Origin: Kiritimatiellia bacterium
GTDB taxonomy: Bacteria > Verrucomicrobiota > Kiritimatiellia > RFP12 > UBA1067
Length of the DNA stretch: 5,008 nt
Direction of reading: 5' to 3'
Assembly: GCA_017521065.1 (NCBI GenBank)
Contig: JAFXEA010000268.1
Coordinates: forward strand, 1 to 5,008
The translations under genes were made by a program, and so were the position numbers. Below are positions 1 through 5,008 of the stretch, piece by piece (the first letter of the stretch is position 1; every line of letters begins with the position of its first letter). Below the pieces are notes generated by a model. It was not told where the DNA came from, did no database searches, and worked only from the letters and a program-made list of their open reading frames with translations.

Positions 1-1593
1 ACGCTTGTTGCTGGTGAGTGCGAAGGCTATGTTGACAGTTTCATCTTCTTTGAAAATTGGATTGCGTGGGATGGCAATAAAGTTCTGGATAACTTTATAA
101 ATGATTCGAATCCGGCGTTGAAGTTCCGTCCGTCTGTGGCGGTGTGGGTACGCATCAAGAACAGTAATGACAAAACCGTTGATATGGTTCCAGCCACTCC
201 GGCAAACGACGATTTGAACGCATTTCCTGCGAACAAGGGGCTGCATGGTTTCAATAAGGCCATGGGAGGAGATGCTGGAGAGCCGATACTTAGGTTCTTC
301 CCGAAAAAGGAGAGGGATTCCGGTGTGATACTTACAAAGCAGTATTTCAAGGATGGCGCAGGATTGACGGCAGCCTGGAAACAGAAGGCGTACATTGCGA
401 ACGATCCTCGAATCAACTGGGCTCCAGAGCAGTGGTGGGCGACGGACCAGGCGACTTCACCTGACCAGCTCTGGTTTGACAACGTAAAGAGGTTCCGTGA
501 AGACAACATCTGGTGCGATACAGATATCTTCATGTCAGTGTCTGATCAGGGATATATGCAGTCCGTATATGAATGGATGCTGATTCCGCAGGTGCTTCGC
601 ATCAGAAAAGATGCTGAAGATTACGACCGGAACAACTCCAATATGGAATGGGGTGTGTTTGAAGATGGTAACGGATATGATGGAGAGGTCAATGTTGCCG
701 CAAATGATGTGCTTCATCGTGATGTAATGTGGCGTACTCACCGTTCAACGGCGTTCATGAAGGAAGGTCAAGATCCTGAAACATGGGAGTGGGGGCTTGT
801 CGACAGGCTTCCGTTCGATGATTCAGATACGGGCTTGCGCGTCAATCCGTACACCGATAGCATGAATGTGATGCTTGGGGCGTTCGCAAACATGCCGCGT
901 GACTGGTGGGCGGCAAGCACGAACCAATATGCGCTCGGCAAAACTTACATGGCACCGGGTTCATCTCTTGATCAGAACTATCTGTTCGACTGGTCGTGCA
1001 ACTATCAGGATGTCTATAACATGGCCTACTACTGGATGGGGGCATTTAAGCGCTGGGACATGTCCAATAAAGAGGAGCGCAGCAAGCTGTTCTACCAGCC
1101 TGATTACTGGAAAGAAGTGTTCGAGGATGCAATCTACTGGTATGATGGCAGGATTGCCTATGATGTGCCGATTGTGACTTCAGAGAACACCTCGTTGGAT
1201 TCTGGCATATTGAATGATTCTACGGTTGAGCCTATTCTGAAGAATCTGACAATGGCGGAGCGTAAGTTCCTGTATGGATATCTGAAGGGATGCTTTGCGA
1301 ACAATCACCAGCTGTTTCTGATATTTGTCCGTGCCGAGTCCGCCGCCGGAGGCGGTGGTGCCGGCACTGGAGCCCGTGCGGTCGCTCTCGTATGGCGTGA
1401 TCCCCAGGCGCCCATGAAGAACGGACAGTTTGTGAAGGCAGATGGAGGTACCGAGAATCCGCAATATGGCAAGGATAATGCGCAGAAGTACCTGAATCTT
1501 CAAAACGATGCCAATGAAGAGGCCTGGCGCTTGAATGAGCGCTTGTATCCGCCTCACAAGACCCGCATCCTTTTCTATCACCAGTTGGATTAA
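1..1593 (+). CDS. Large tryptophan-rich protein of unknown function, 5'-truncated (C-terminal 530 residues)
   Basis: Frame 1 is open from the first base to the TAA at 1591-1593, so the gene begins upstream; the TTG at 118 is an internal Leu codon, not a start. The 530 visible residues contain about 23 Trp (near 4%) plus many Tyr and Asp, and no membrane segment. Around residues 41-56 there is a beta-rich stretch (FRPSVAVWVRIKNSNDKTVD). Residues 181-195 (SDQGYMQSVYEWMLI) resemble the 'QS-x-x-E-L-G' stretch I remember from large proteins accompanying pseudopilins in Verrucomicrobia (Verru_Chthon cassette protein A type). The last ~110 residues look like a compact domain: a strand (QLFLIFVRAES), a Gly/Ala-rich loop at about 448-458, a second strand (ARAVALVWRDP), and a final strand ending RILFYHQLD. 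A pseudopilin-like gene lies 130 bp downstream on the same strand, which supports a role in a type II secretion or type IV pilus-like apparatus, but this is inference. An unrelated surface or secreted protein is possible. The coding call is firm; the function is not. Confidence 0.9.
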   Translation, partial: TLVAGECEGYVDSFIFFENWIAWDGNKVLDNFINDSNPALKFRPSVAVWVRIKNSNDKTVDMVPATPANDDLNAFPANKGLHGFNKAMGGDAGEPILRFFPKKERDSGVILTKQYFKDGAGLTAAWKQKAYIANDPRINWAPEQWWATDQATSPDQLWFDNVKRFREDNIWCDTDIFMSVSDQGYMQSVYEWMLIPQVLRIRKDAEDYDRNNSNMEWGVFEDGNGYDGEVNVAANDVLHRDVMWRTHRSTAFMKEGQDPETWEWGLVDRLPFDDSDTGLRVNPYTDSMNVMLGAFANMPRDWWAASTNQYALGKTYMAPGSSLDQNYLFDWSCNYQDVYNMAYYWMGAFKRWDMSNKEERSKLFYQPDYWKEVFEDAIYWYDGRIAYDVPIVTSENTSLDSGILNDSTVEPILKNLTMAERKFLYGYLKGCFANNHQLFLIFVRAESAAGGGGAGTGARAVALVWRDPQAPMKNGQFVKADGGTENPQYGKDNAQKYLNLQNDANEEAWRLNERLYPPHKTRILFYHQLD

Positions 1594-1627
1594 GTTTGTG
1601 AATAACCGAAATGAAGAATATTCAATG

Positions 1628-1681
1628 GTAGGGCGCGTTGTCTCCAACGCGCCGCGTCGGCTTGAGGACATGCCGCCCTAC
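1628..1681. repeat. 54-bp palindromic intergenic element, two hairpins inside an outer stem
   Basis: Outer arms GTAGGG (1628-1633) and CCCTAC (1676-1681) are exact reverse complements, extendable to GTAGGGCG/CGCCCTAC. Inside lie two hairpins. The first is GGCGCGTTG-TCTC-CAACGCGCC (1632-1653), a perfect 9-bp stem with a 4-nt loop that competes with the outer stem for two base pairs. The second is at 1658-1675, CGGC paired with GCCG, a T-T mismatch, then TG/CA around an AGGA loop. The whole can fold as a three-way junction in DNA or RNA. There is no T-run after it on either strand, so it is not a classic intrinsic terminator. It resembles REP/MITE-like dispersed intergenic elements, and I recall similar 'GTAGGGCG...CGCCCTAC' sequences in PVC-group genomes. 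Only one copy is in this window, so repetition in the genome is inferred. Confidence 0.75.
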
Positions 1682-1686
1682 AATAA

Positions 1687-1721
1687 CTAACGACTAATTG
1701 CTAACCACTAACAGCTAACAA
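1687..1721 (+). repeat. Five tandem 7-bp repeats, consensus CTAACNN
   Basis: CTAA begins at 1687, 1694, 1701, 1708 and 1715, an exact 7-bp period. The core is CTAAC in four units and CTAAT in the second; the last two bases of each unit vary (GA, TG, CA, AG, AA). The array starts 5 bp after the palindromic element and ends 2 bp before the ATG at 1724. Because 7 is not a multiple of 3, the TAA triplets fall in all three forward frames, so nothing can be translated through it. It resembles the heptanucleotide short tandem repeats (STRR) known from cyanobacteria in form only. It also occupies the place where a ribosome binding site would be expected. Confidence 0.8.
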
Positions 1722-1723
1722 CC

Positions 1724-2668
1724 ATGAAACAGAAAAAAGGCTTTTCGCTCGTAGAGCTTCTTATCGTAATCGGAATCATCGCCGTTTTAGGTGGCGTGAT
1801 GCTCACGCAGTTCTCCGGTTCCACCGATAGCGCACTTGCCTCAAGCTGCTTGAATAACATGCGTTCTCTGTGTAATGCTGTTCTTGCTGAGGCTTCGCAA
1901 GATGATTATTATCCTGCTGCCGGCCCTTACAAATACTTGGATGTCGATCCTGATTCAGATGATTACAGGAAGACCCTTTGGACTCAAGGGTGGATAGGTC
2001 ACGCCGAAGGAAACAAGATGGTTTCCTGCTATCATACGGATGAAGGCGTAGATCAGCATTATGCGATAACCAATGGCACGATCTGGCGTTCTATGGGAGG
2101 AAAGAAGGATGCGTATGTGTGCCCTGCACATGTCAAACACTGTAAGCGTGGCAAATATCCGGCTCCTGCCTGGAGCTATGCCATGAACAGCTATTTCGGT
2201 TGGGATTATGGTGGCAAGGAATCTGCAGGCGTTTCTGGATTCCGTCGCTGGTATGGTTCGGGGCAGATGCCGTTCTCCTATAATTCTTCACCCACAAAAC
2301 GCAATCGACCTGCGGAAAAGGTTCTTCTCTTTGCTGAAATTCCGTACGTCCATATTCAGGGAATGCAGACGCCTGACGCAACGACGGCTGTCGATCCGTC
2401 CAATGACATGGTTTTGCAGTACGAAAATGATAACGATGGCGTCGATAAAGCCAACAAATCGGCCAATGGCAATCCAGAGGCCATAGGATTCAATCACAAG
2501 GTCGGCAACGACTATTCCGCGCATGTTGCGTTCGCAGATGGGCATTGTGCGAAGCTTATGATGCCGCGAGGTGGAAATGAATCGATGTTAATATCATTGA
2601 CTACATGGCTCTGCACAGGACAGGAATATACATTTAACGGTAATGTTTACGAGAAGGTTTCGGAATGA
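1724..2668 (+). CDS. Pseudopilin-like protein (type II secretion/type IV pilin-like, H-DG C-terminal motif)
   Basis: A 314-residue protein beginning MKQKKG|FSLVELL: a short basic leader, a prepilin peptidase site between Gly6 and Phe7, Glu at mature position 5 (E11), and a hydrophobic helix to about residue 27. This is the N-terminal methylation motif of type IV pilins and type II secretion pseudopilins. The mature part is a large globular head (about 30-314) with seven Cys (42, 50, 102, 133, 140, 275, 297), a VCPAH segment at 132-136, SYAMN at 151-155, and VAFADGHCAKL near the C-terminus (268-278). The last matches the H...FADGH signature of the DUF1559-like prepilins expanded in Planctomycetes and Lentisphaerae, though the H258 to DG272-273 spacing is longer than the usual H-x9-DG. 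It would sit in the inner membrane after cleavage by a prepilin peptidase. No Shine-Dalgarno sequence precedes the ATG; upstream is the CTAACNN array. The stop overlaps the next start (ATGA). It could be a structural pilin, a secretion pseudopilin or a surface protein using the same anchor. Confidence 0.92.
   Translation: MKQKKGFSLVELLIVIGIIAVLGGVMLTQFSGSTDSALASSCLNNMRSLCNAVLAEASQDDYYPAAGPYKYLDVDPDSDDYRKTLWTQGWIGHAEGNKMVSCYHTDEGVDQHYAITNGTIWRSMGGKKDAYVCPAHVKHCKRGKYPAPAWSYAMNSYFGWDYGGKESAGVSGFRRWYGSGQMPFSYNSSPTKRNRPAEKVLLFAEIPYVHIQGMQTPDATTAVDPSNDMVLQYENDNDGVDKANKSANGNPEAIGFNHKVGNDYSAHVAFADGHCAKLMMPRGGNESMLISLTTWLCTGQEYTFNGNVYEKVSE
2651..2657 (+). promoter_or_regulatory. Ribosome binding site for the SurA-like gene
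   Basis: GAGAAGG, purine-rich, lies 7 nt before the ATG at 2665 and inside the end of the pseudopilin gene. It supports the ATG that overlaps the upstream stop (ATGA at 2665-2668). Confidence 0.6.
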
Positions 2669-3624
2669 AGTTTTTGGTCTCGGTTTTTATCGCCGCTTTT
2701 TCACTGGCGGCATTTGCGGCGAAGCTGGATGGCATCGCCGCTCGCGTTGATTCGGCCGTGATCACGGTCGGCGATGTTATGGCGGAGATACGCCGCAATC
2801 CTGACATCAGCGGTCGAATGATTGCCGCTGACGAATCGGAGATGCAGGCTCTGTATCGTGCAGCGCTCGACAATCTCGTGGAGCGCCGTCTTATCCTCAA
2901 GGCCGCCGCCGAAAAGAAGGTGGAGATCCCTGAGTGGGTCATCGACAACCAGCTGCGCGAAATCGTGAACCATTCGTTCGGTGGAGACATGAACCGTCTT
3001 CATGAGGAGATGGCTCGTTCAAAAGTTCCCATGACCGAATACCGCAACACGGTGAAGGAGGATATCCTCGTTCGTGGAATGCGTCAGCAGATGATCGAGC
3101 AGTTCGTGTCCGCATCCCCGGCTGCGATGAAGAAGGAGTTTGCCGCCCATCCCGAGAAATACCGTCAGGAGGCAAAGGTTTCGGTTCGCGTGATACTTCT
3201 CAAGCCCGGCAAGGAAGGTGATGGAGTTCCAAGCCTTGAAACGCGGTGGGCGCAGATCGGCGAAGAATTGGCAAAGGGTGAGAAGTTTTCAGATATGGCG
3301 ATCAAATATTCCGCCGATTCGCATGCGAAGGATGGTGGACTGTGGAAGGATGTGAATCCGGAAGAGGCGTTCCGTCCGGAGATTGTCGATGCCATTGCGA
3401 AGCTTGATGTCGGACGGGTCTCGAACATGATCAATCTTGACGGATGGGGCTTCATCGTGAAGAAGGAATCTGAGACGAAGGCAAAGCAGATGTCCTTTGT
3501 CGAGGCATACGATAAGATTGCTGCGAACGTCCAGAAGGCCGCCGCCAAGAAGGCCTATGATGAATGGATTGCCCGTTTGAAGGATACGTCGTTCATCAAG
3601 ATATATCCGATGCCTAAGGAGTAA
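2665..3624 (+). CDS. Periplasmic SurA/parvulin-like chaperone (PpiC-type domain)
   Basis: A 319-residue exported protein. Residues 1-19 form a signal peptide (hydrophobic VSVFIAAFSLAAFA, likely cleavage after Ala18 or Ala19). Residues about 20-165 match the SurA N-terminal chaperone domain: LDGIAARVDSAVITVGDV at the start, then helices with NLVERRLILKAA and VPMTEYRNTVKEDI. Residues about 169-268 match one parvulin-type peptidyl-prolyl isomerase domain: VRVILLKPG at 174-182, FSDMAIKYSADSHAKDGG at 208-225, and DGWGFIVKK near the end. A C-terminal helix follows (275-306). E. coli SurA has two parvulin domains and about 430 residues, so this is a single-domain form. The two histidines usual in active parvulins appear replaced (V176; the end reads GWGFIV rather than GWHLI), so activity may be chaperone-only. 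It overlaps the pseudopilin gene by 4 nt and the BamD-like gene by 1 nt. Role inferred: escorting outer-membrane proteins through the periplasm. PrsA/PpiD-like foldases are alternatives; PpiD is less likely because no membrane anchor remains after cleavage. Confidence 0.9.
   Translation: MKFLVSVFIAAFSLAAFAAKLDGIAARVDSAVITVGDVMAEIRRNPDISGRMIAADESEMQALYRAALDNLVERRLILKAAAEKKVEIPEWVIDNQLREIVNHSFGGDMNRLHEEMARSKVPMTEYRNTVKEDILVRGMRQQMIEQFVSASPAAMKKEFAAHPEKYRQEAKVSVRVILLKPGKEGDGVPSLETRWAQIGEELAKGEKFSDMAIKYSADSHAKDGGLWKDVNPEEAFRPEIVDAIAKLDVGRVSNMINLDGWGFIVKKESETKAKQMSFVEAYDKIAANVQKAAAKKAYDEWIARLKDTSFIKIYPMPKE
3616..3621 (+). promoter_or_regulatory. Ribosome binding site that bears on the start of the BamD-like gene
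   Basis: AAGGAG lies only 2 nt before the ATG at 3624 but 11 nt before an in-frame ATG at 3633 (Met4). Two nt is too close for normal initiation, so translation may really begin at 3633, giving MNARNLNRIV and an equally good signal peptide. Confidence 0.55.
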
Positions 3625-4703
3625 TGTCGTTAATGAATGCCAGAAACCTTAATAGGATTGTTGCCGCCACGATTCTGTCGGTGGCCGTGCTTTCGGTCGA
3701 GGCGGCACCACAGCGCGTCGCCGGTTCAGGTCCTGGTGGATATTCGCAGTGGGCAACCGACCAGTATCCGGGCTTTGACGGTCTGGACACCCTTCCCGTT
3801 CCGGAAAAGAAGGAGAATGGCTGGCTCAAGGAGTGGCTTGGTGTCGGCTCTCCGGAGGGGGCTACTGCGTTGGAGCAGATGTCTGTCGCAAAGGGACTCG
3901 AGGAGGAAGGCGAATACAAGGATGCCGTGAAGGCCTATGATGCACTTGTGCGCGAATGGCCTGCCTCTGTTGAAGCCCCCGAGGCGCAGTACCGCATGGC
4001 CAAGCTGCTGGAGACGAATCTGGGAGAATATGCCGACGCCTACGAGGAGTATGCGTATCTTCTCGATTTCTATCCAAGGGAGTGCCCTTATGCTGATGTC
4101 GTCGAGGCGCAGTACAAGCTAGTAAATCTCCTTTACGATACAAGACGTGTATTTTTAGGTATGAGTTTCACCGGCAACCGCGAGCTGCGCCAGAGCTACG
4201 AACGGATCGTCCGCCGTGCGCCGGGTGCGGCCTATGTTCCCGAGGCGATGCTCAAGATTGCGGATCTTCGCGAGCAGGATACGGATTACGAGGAGTCCAT
4301 CAAGGTGTATTCTTCGCTCCGCAGCCGCTATCCCGGAACCGATGCCGCCCGCATCGCCCTGTACCGCGAGGCAAAGGCGCGTATGTGGCTCGTGCGCCGT
4401 CTCGCATACAACCTTCCCCGCTGCAAGGATACGGAGAGCTATCTCAGGCTTGCGATCAAGAACGATCCGAGCCATCCCGATGTCGAGGAGATGCGCACAT
4501 GGCTCAAGGAGCTGAGCGACTATCTTGCCGAGGATGCATGGACGCGGGCGAAGTTCTACGATACGCGCATGCGTACGCGCCACGCCACGATATCTGCGTA
4601 CGAGAGGTTCATCGCAGAACATCCCGATTCCAGCCATGCGGATGAAGCGCGCGCCCGCATTGCGGCGCTGAAGGACGGAAACAAGGAGGAGTCTTCAAAA
4701 TGA
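3624..4703 (+). CDS. Exported TPR protein, BamD/YfiO-like
   Basis: 359 residues from the ATG overlapping the upstream stop (TAATG), or 356 from the ATG at 3633, which is better spaced from AAGGAG. Residues 1-27 are a signal peptide (basic start, IVAATILSVAVLSVEA, cleavage near Ala27). A Gly/Pro-rich, probably disordered stretch follows to about 80. From 83 on the protein is helical TPR-like repeats: 83-115 (GEYKDAVKAYDALVREWP), 118-151 (GEYADAYEEYAYLLDFYP), 159-200, 205-240 (DYEESIKVYSSLRSRYP), and a last unit at 303-336 (FYDTRMRTRHATISAYERFIAEHP) that closely resembles the terminal repeat of BamD. The motif EAQY at 120 and 161 is encoded by an identical 12-nt stretch. BamD scaffolds beta-barrel insertion at the outer membrane; the SurA-like and LptE-like neighbours fit. 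Odd points: E. coli BamD is a lipoprotein of about 245 residues, whereas this one is longer and has no lipobox Cys, so it may be soluble in the periplasm. A CpoB/YbgF-type or other TPR adaptor is the main alternative. Confidence 0.88.
   Translation: MSLMNARNLNRIVAATILSVAVLSVEAAPQRVAGSGPGGYSQWATDQYPGFDGLDTLPVPEKKENGWLKEWLGVGSPEGATALEQMSVAKGLEEEGEYKDAVKAYDALVREWPASVEAPEAQYRMAKLLETNLGEYADAYEEYAYLLDFYPRECPYADVVEAQYKLVNLLYDTRRVFLGMSFTGNRELRQSYERIVRRAPGAAYVPEAMLKIADLREQDTDYEESIKVYSSLRSRYPGTDAARIALYREAKARMWLVRRLAYNLPRCKDTESYLRLAIKNDPSHPDVEEMRTWLKELSDYLAEDAWTRAKFYDTRMRTRHATISAYERFIAEHPDSSHADEARARIAALKDGNKEESSK
4683..4691 (+). promoter_or_regulatory. Strong ribosome binding site for the LptE-like gene
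   Basis: AAGGAGGAG ends 8 nt before the ATG at 4700. It contains AAGGAGG, a near-perfect anti-16S match, and lies within the final codons of the BamD-like gene. It fixes the start at 4700. Confidence 0.75.
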
Positions 4704-5008
4704 GATCAATGCTTTTTACTGGTGCATTGCTTGCGGTGACGTTGCTTTCCGGATGCGCCGGATATACATGGGGTACGTCTGTCCCGAAGGAATACCGCAA
4801 GGTGTCGGTGCCTGTGTTCGAGAACATGACGACGGTTTCGGAGATCGGTCCGATTGTTACGCAGTACACGCTGCGTGAGTTCCAGCGCGAAGGTTCGTTC
4901 AAGATCGTCCGTCCTGAGGATGCCGTAATAGAGGTGCAGGGTGTGCTGCGTTCCATAACCCGTTCCGGCGTTTCCTATGATCGGGGAGAGGGCATGCGTG
5001 CCTCCGAG
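4700..5008 (+). CDS. lptE: LptE-like outer-membrane LPS assembly lipoprotein, 3'-truncated
   Basis: 103 residues are visible before the window ends; the frame is open to base 5008. Residues 1-18 are a lipoprotein signal peptide with lipobox LSGC, lipidated Cys19 followed by Ala20-Gly21-Tyr22; the absence of Asp at +2 favours outer-membrane sorting by the E. coli rule. Then come W-G-T and a strand KVSVPVFENMTTVSEIG (34-50), the P-x-F-x-N-x-T pattern seen near the N-terminus of LptE-family proteins, then a helix (IVTQYTLREFQREG) and a strand pair (AVIEVQGVLRSI) typical of the family's alternating fold. LptE plugs the LptD barrel and helps insert LPS into the outer leaflet; known family members are about 170-200 residues, so roughly half is missing. 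The ATG overlaps the upstream stop (ATGA at 4700-4703) and has a strong RBS. An unrelated lipoprotein sharing the fold is possible, but the neighbours support the call. Confidence 0.85.
   Translation, partial: MRSMLFTGALLAVTLLSGCAGYTWGTSVPKEYRKVSVPVFENMTTVSEIGPIVTQYTLREFQREGSFKIVRPEDAVIEVQGVLRSITRSGVSYDRGEGMRASE

Noticed and set aside
27..533. Minus-strand open frame of 168 codons
   Set aside because: It is antisense to the first gene, has no plausible start signal, and its translation shows no family features.
118..1593. TTG at 118 as the start of the first gene
   Set aside because: The same frame is open to base 1 with protein-like sequence continuing upstream (ENWIAWDG and so on). There is no ribosome binding site before 118.
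1616..1623. GAATATTC palindrome as an operator
   Set aside because: Eight bases of AT-rich symmetry are expected by chance, and no second copy or nearby regulator gene was seen.
1180..1671. Minus-strand open frame of 163 codons
   Set aside because: It starts within the palindromic element and runs antisense to the well-supported large gene. Its translation has no recognisable domain or composition.
1628..1690. Intrinsic transcription terminator after the first gene
   Set aside because: The hairpins are strong, but no run of T follows on the + strand (CAATAACTAA) or on the - strand.
1594..1690. Sigma-70 type promoter for the operon
   Set aside because: TTGTGA at 1596 and TTGAGG at 1662 have no convincing TATAAT-like partner at 16-18 nt. 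A promoter probably exists here or upstream, but the sequence does not define it.
1687..1721. Short CRISPR array
   Set aside because: The 7-bp units have only 2-nt variable parts, far too short for repeat-spacer architecture, and no cas gene is visible.
3981..4115. 12-nt direct repeat GAGGCGCAGTAC (3981-3992 and 4104-4115) as a mobile or regulatory repeat
   Set aside because: Both copies encode EAQY at the same position of successive TPR units, so it reflects protein repeat structure.
4155..4637. Minus-strand open frame of 160 codons
   Set aside because: It is the mirror of a GC-rich TPR coding region. The + strand frame has clear repeats, signal peptide and operon context.

Overview
The window reads as a piece of a Gram-negative (diderm) chromosome, probably from the Planctomycetes-Verrucomicrobia-Chlamydiae/Lentisphaerae-Kiritimatiellae side of the tree. 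Three things point there. One is a pseudopilin-type protein with a GFSLVELL N-terminus and a C-terminal FADGH motif, a type greatly expanded in those phyla. Another is a set of outer-membrane assembly genes (SurA-like, BamD-like, LptE-like). The third is a palindromic intergenic repeat of a kind I associate with these genomes. The placement is inference; no rRNA or other taxonomic marker is present.

Layout, all genes on the + strand. (1) 1-1593: the 3' part of a large tryptophan-rich protein whose start lies upstream of the window. I do not recognise it firmly; its C-terminus is reminiscent of large proteins that accompany pseudopilins in Verrucomicrobia. (2) 1594-1723: the only real intergenic gap, 130 bp. 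It holds a 54-bp palindromic element (1628-1681) that can fold as two hairpins closed by an outer stem, followed by five exact-period 7-bp repeats CTAACNN (1687-1721) ending two bases before the next start codon. (3) 1724-2668: a pseudopilin-like protein. (4) 2665-3624: an exported SurA/parvulin-like chaperone. (5) 3624-4703: an exported BamD-like TPR protein. (6) 4700-5008: the N-terminal 103 residues of an LptE-like lipoprotein, cut by the window end.

Genes 3 to 6 overlap by 4, 1 and 4 nt (ATGA, TAATG, ATGA), and each of the last three has a purine-rich ribosome binding site inside the preceding gene, so they almost certainly form one translationally coupled operon. The products of genes 4-6 fit one theme: moving and inserting material into the outer membrane (periplasmic chaperone, beta-barrel assembly scaffold, LPS insertion). 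The pseudopilin at the head of the operon is the unexpected member.

No tRNA, rRNA, CRISPR array, transposase or phage gene was seen. The most interesting points are the composite repeat element in front of the operon, the physical coupling of a pseudopilin to outer-membrane biogenesis genes, the apparent lack of both parvulin histidines in the SurA-like protein, and the lack of a lipobox in the BamD-like protein.
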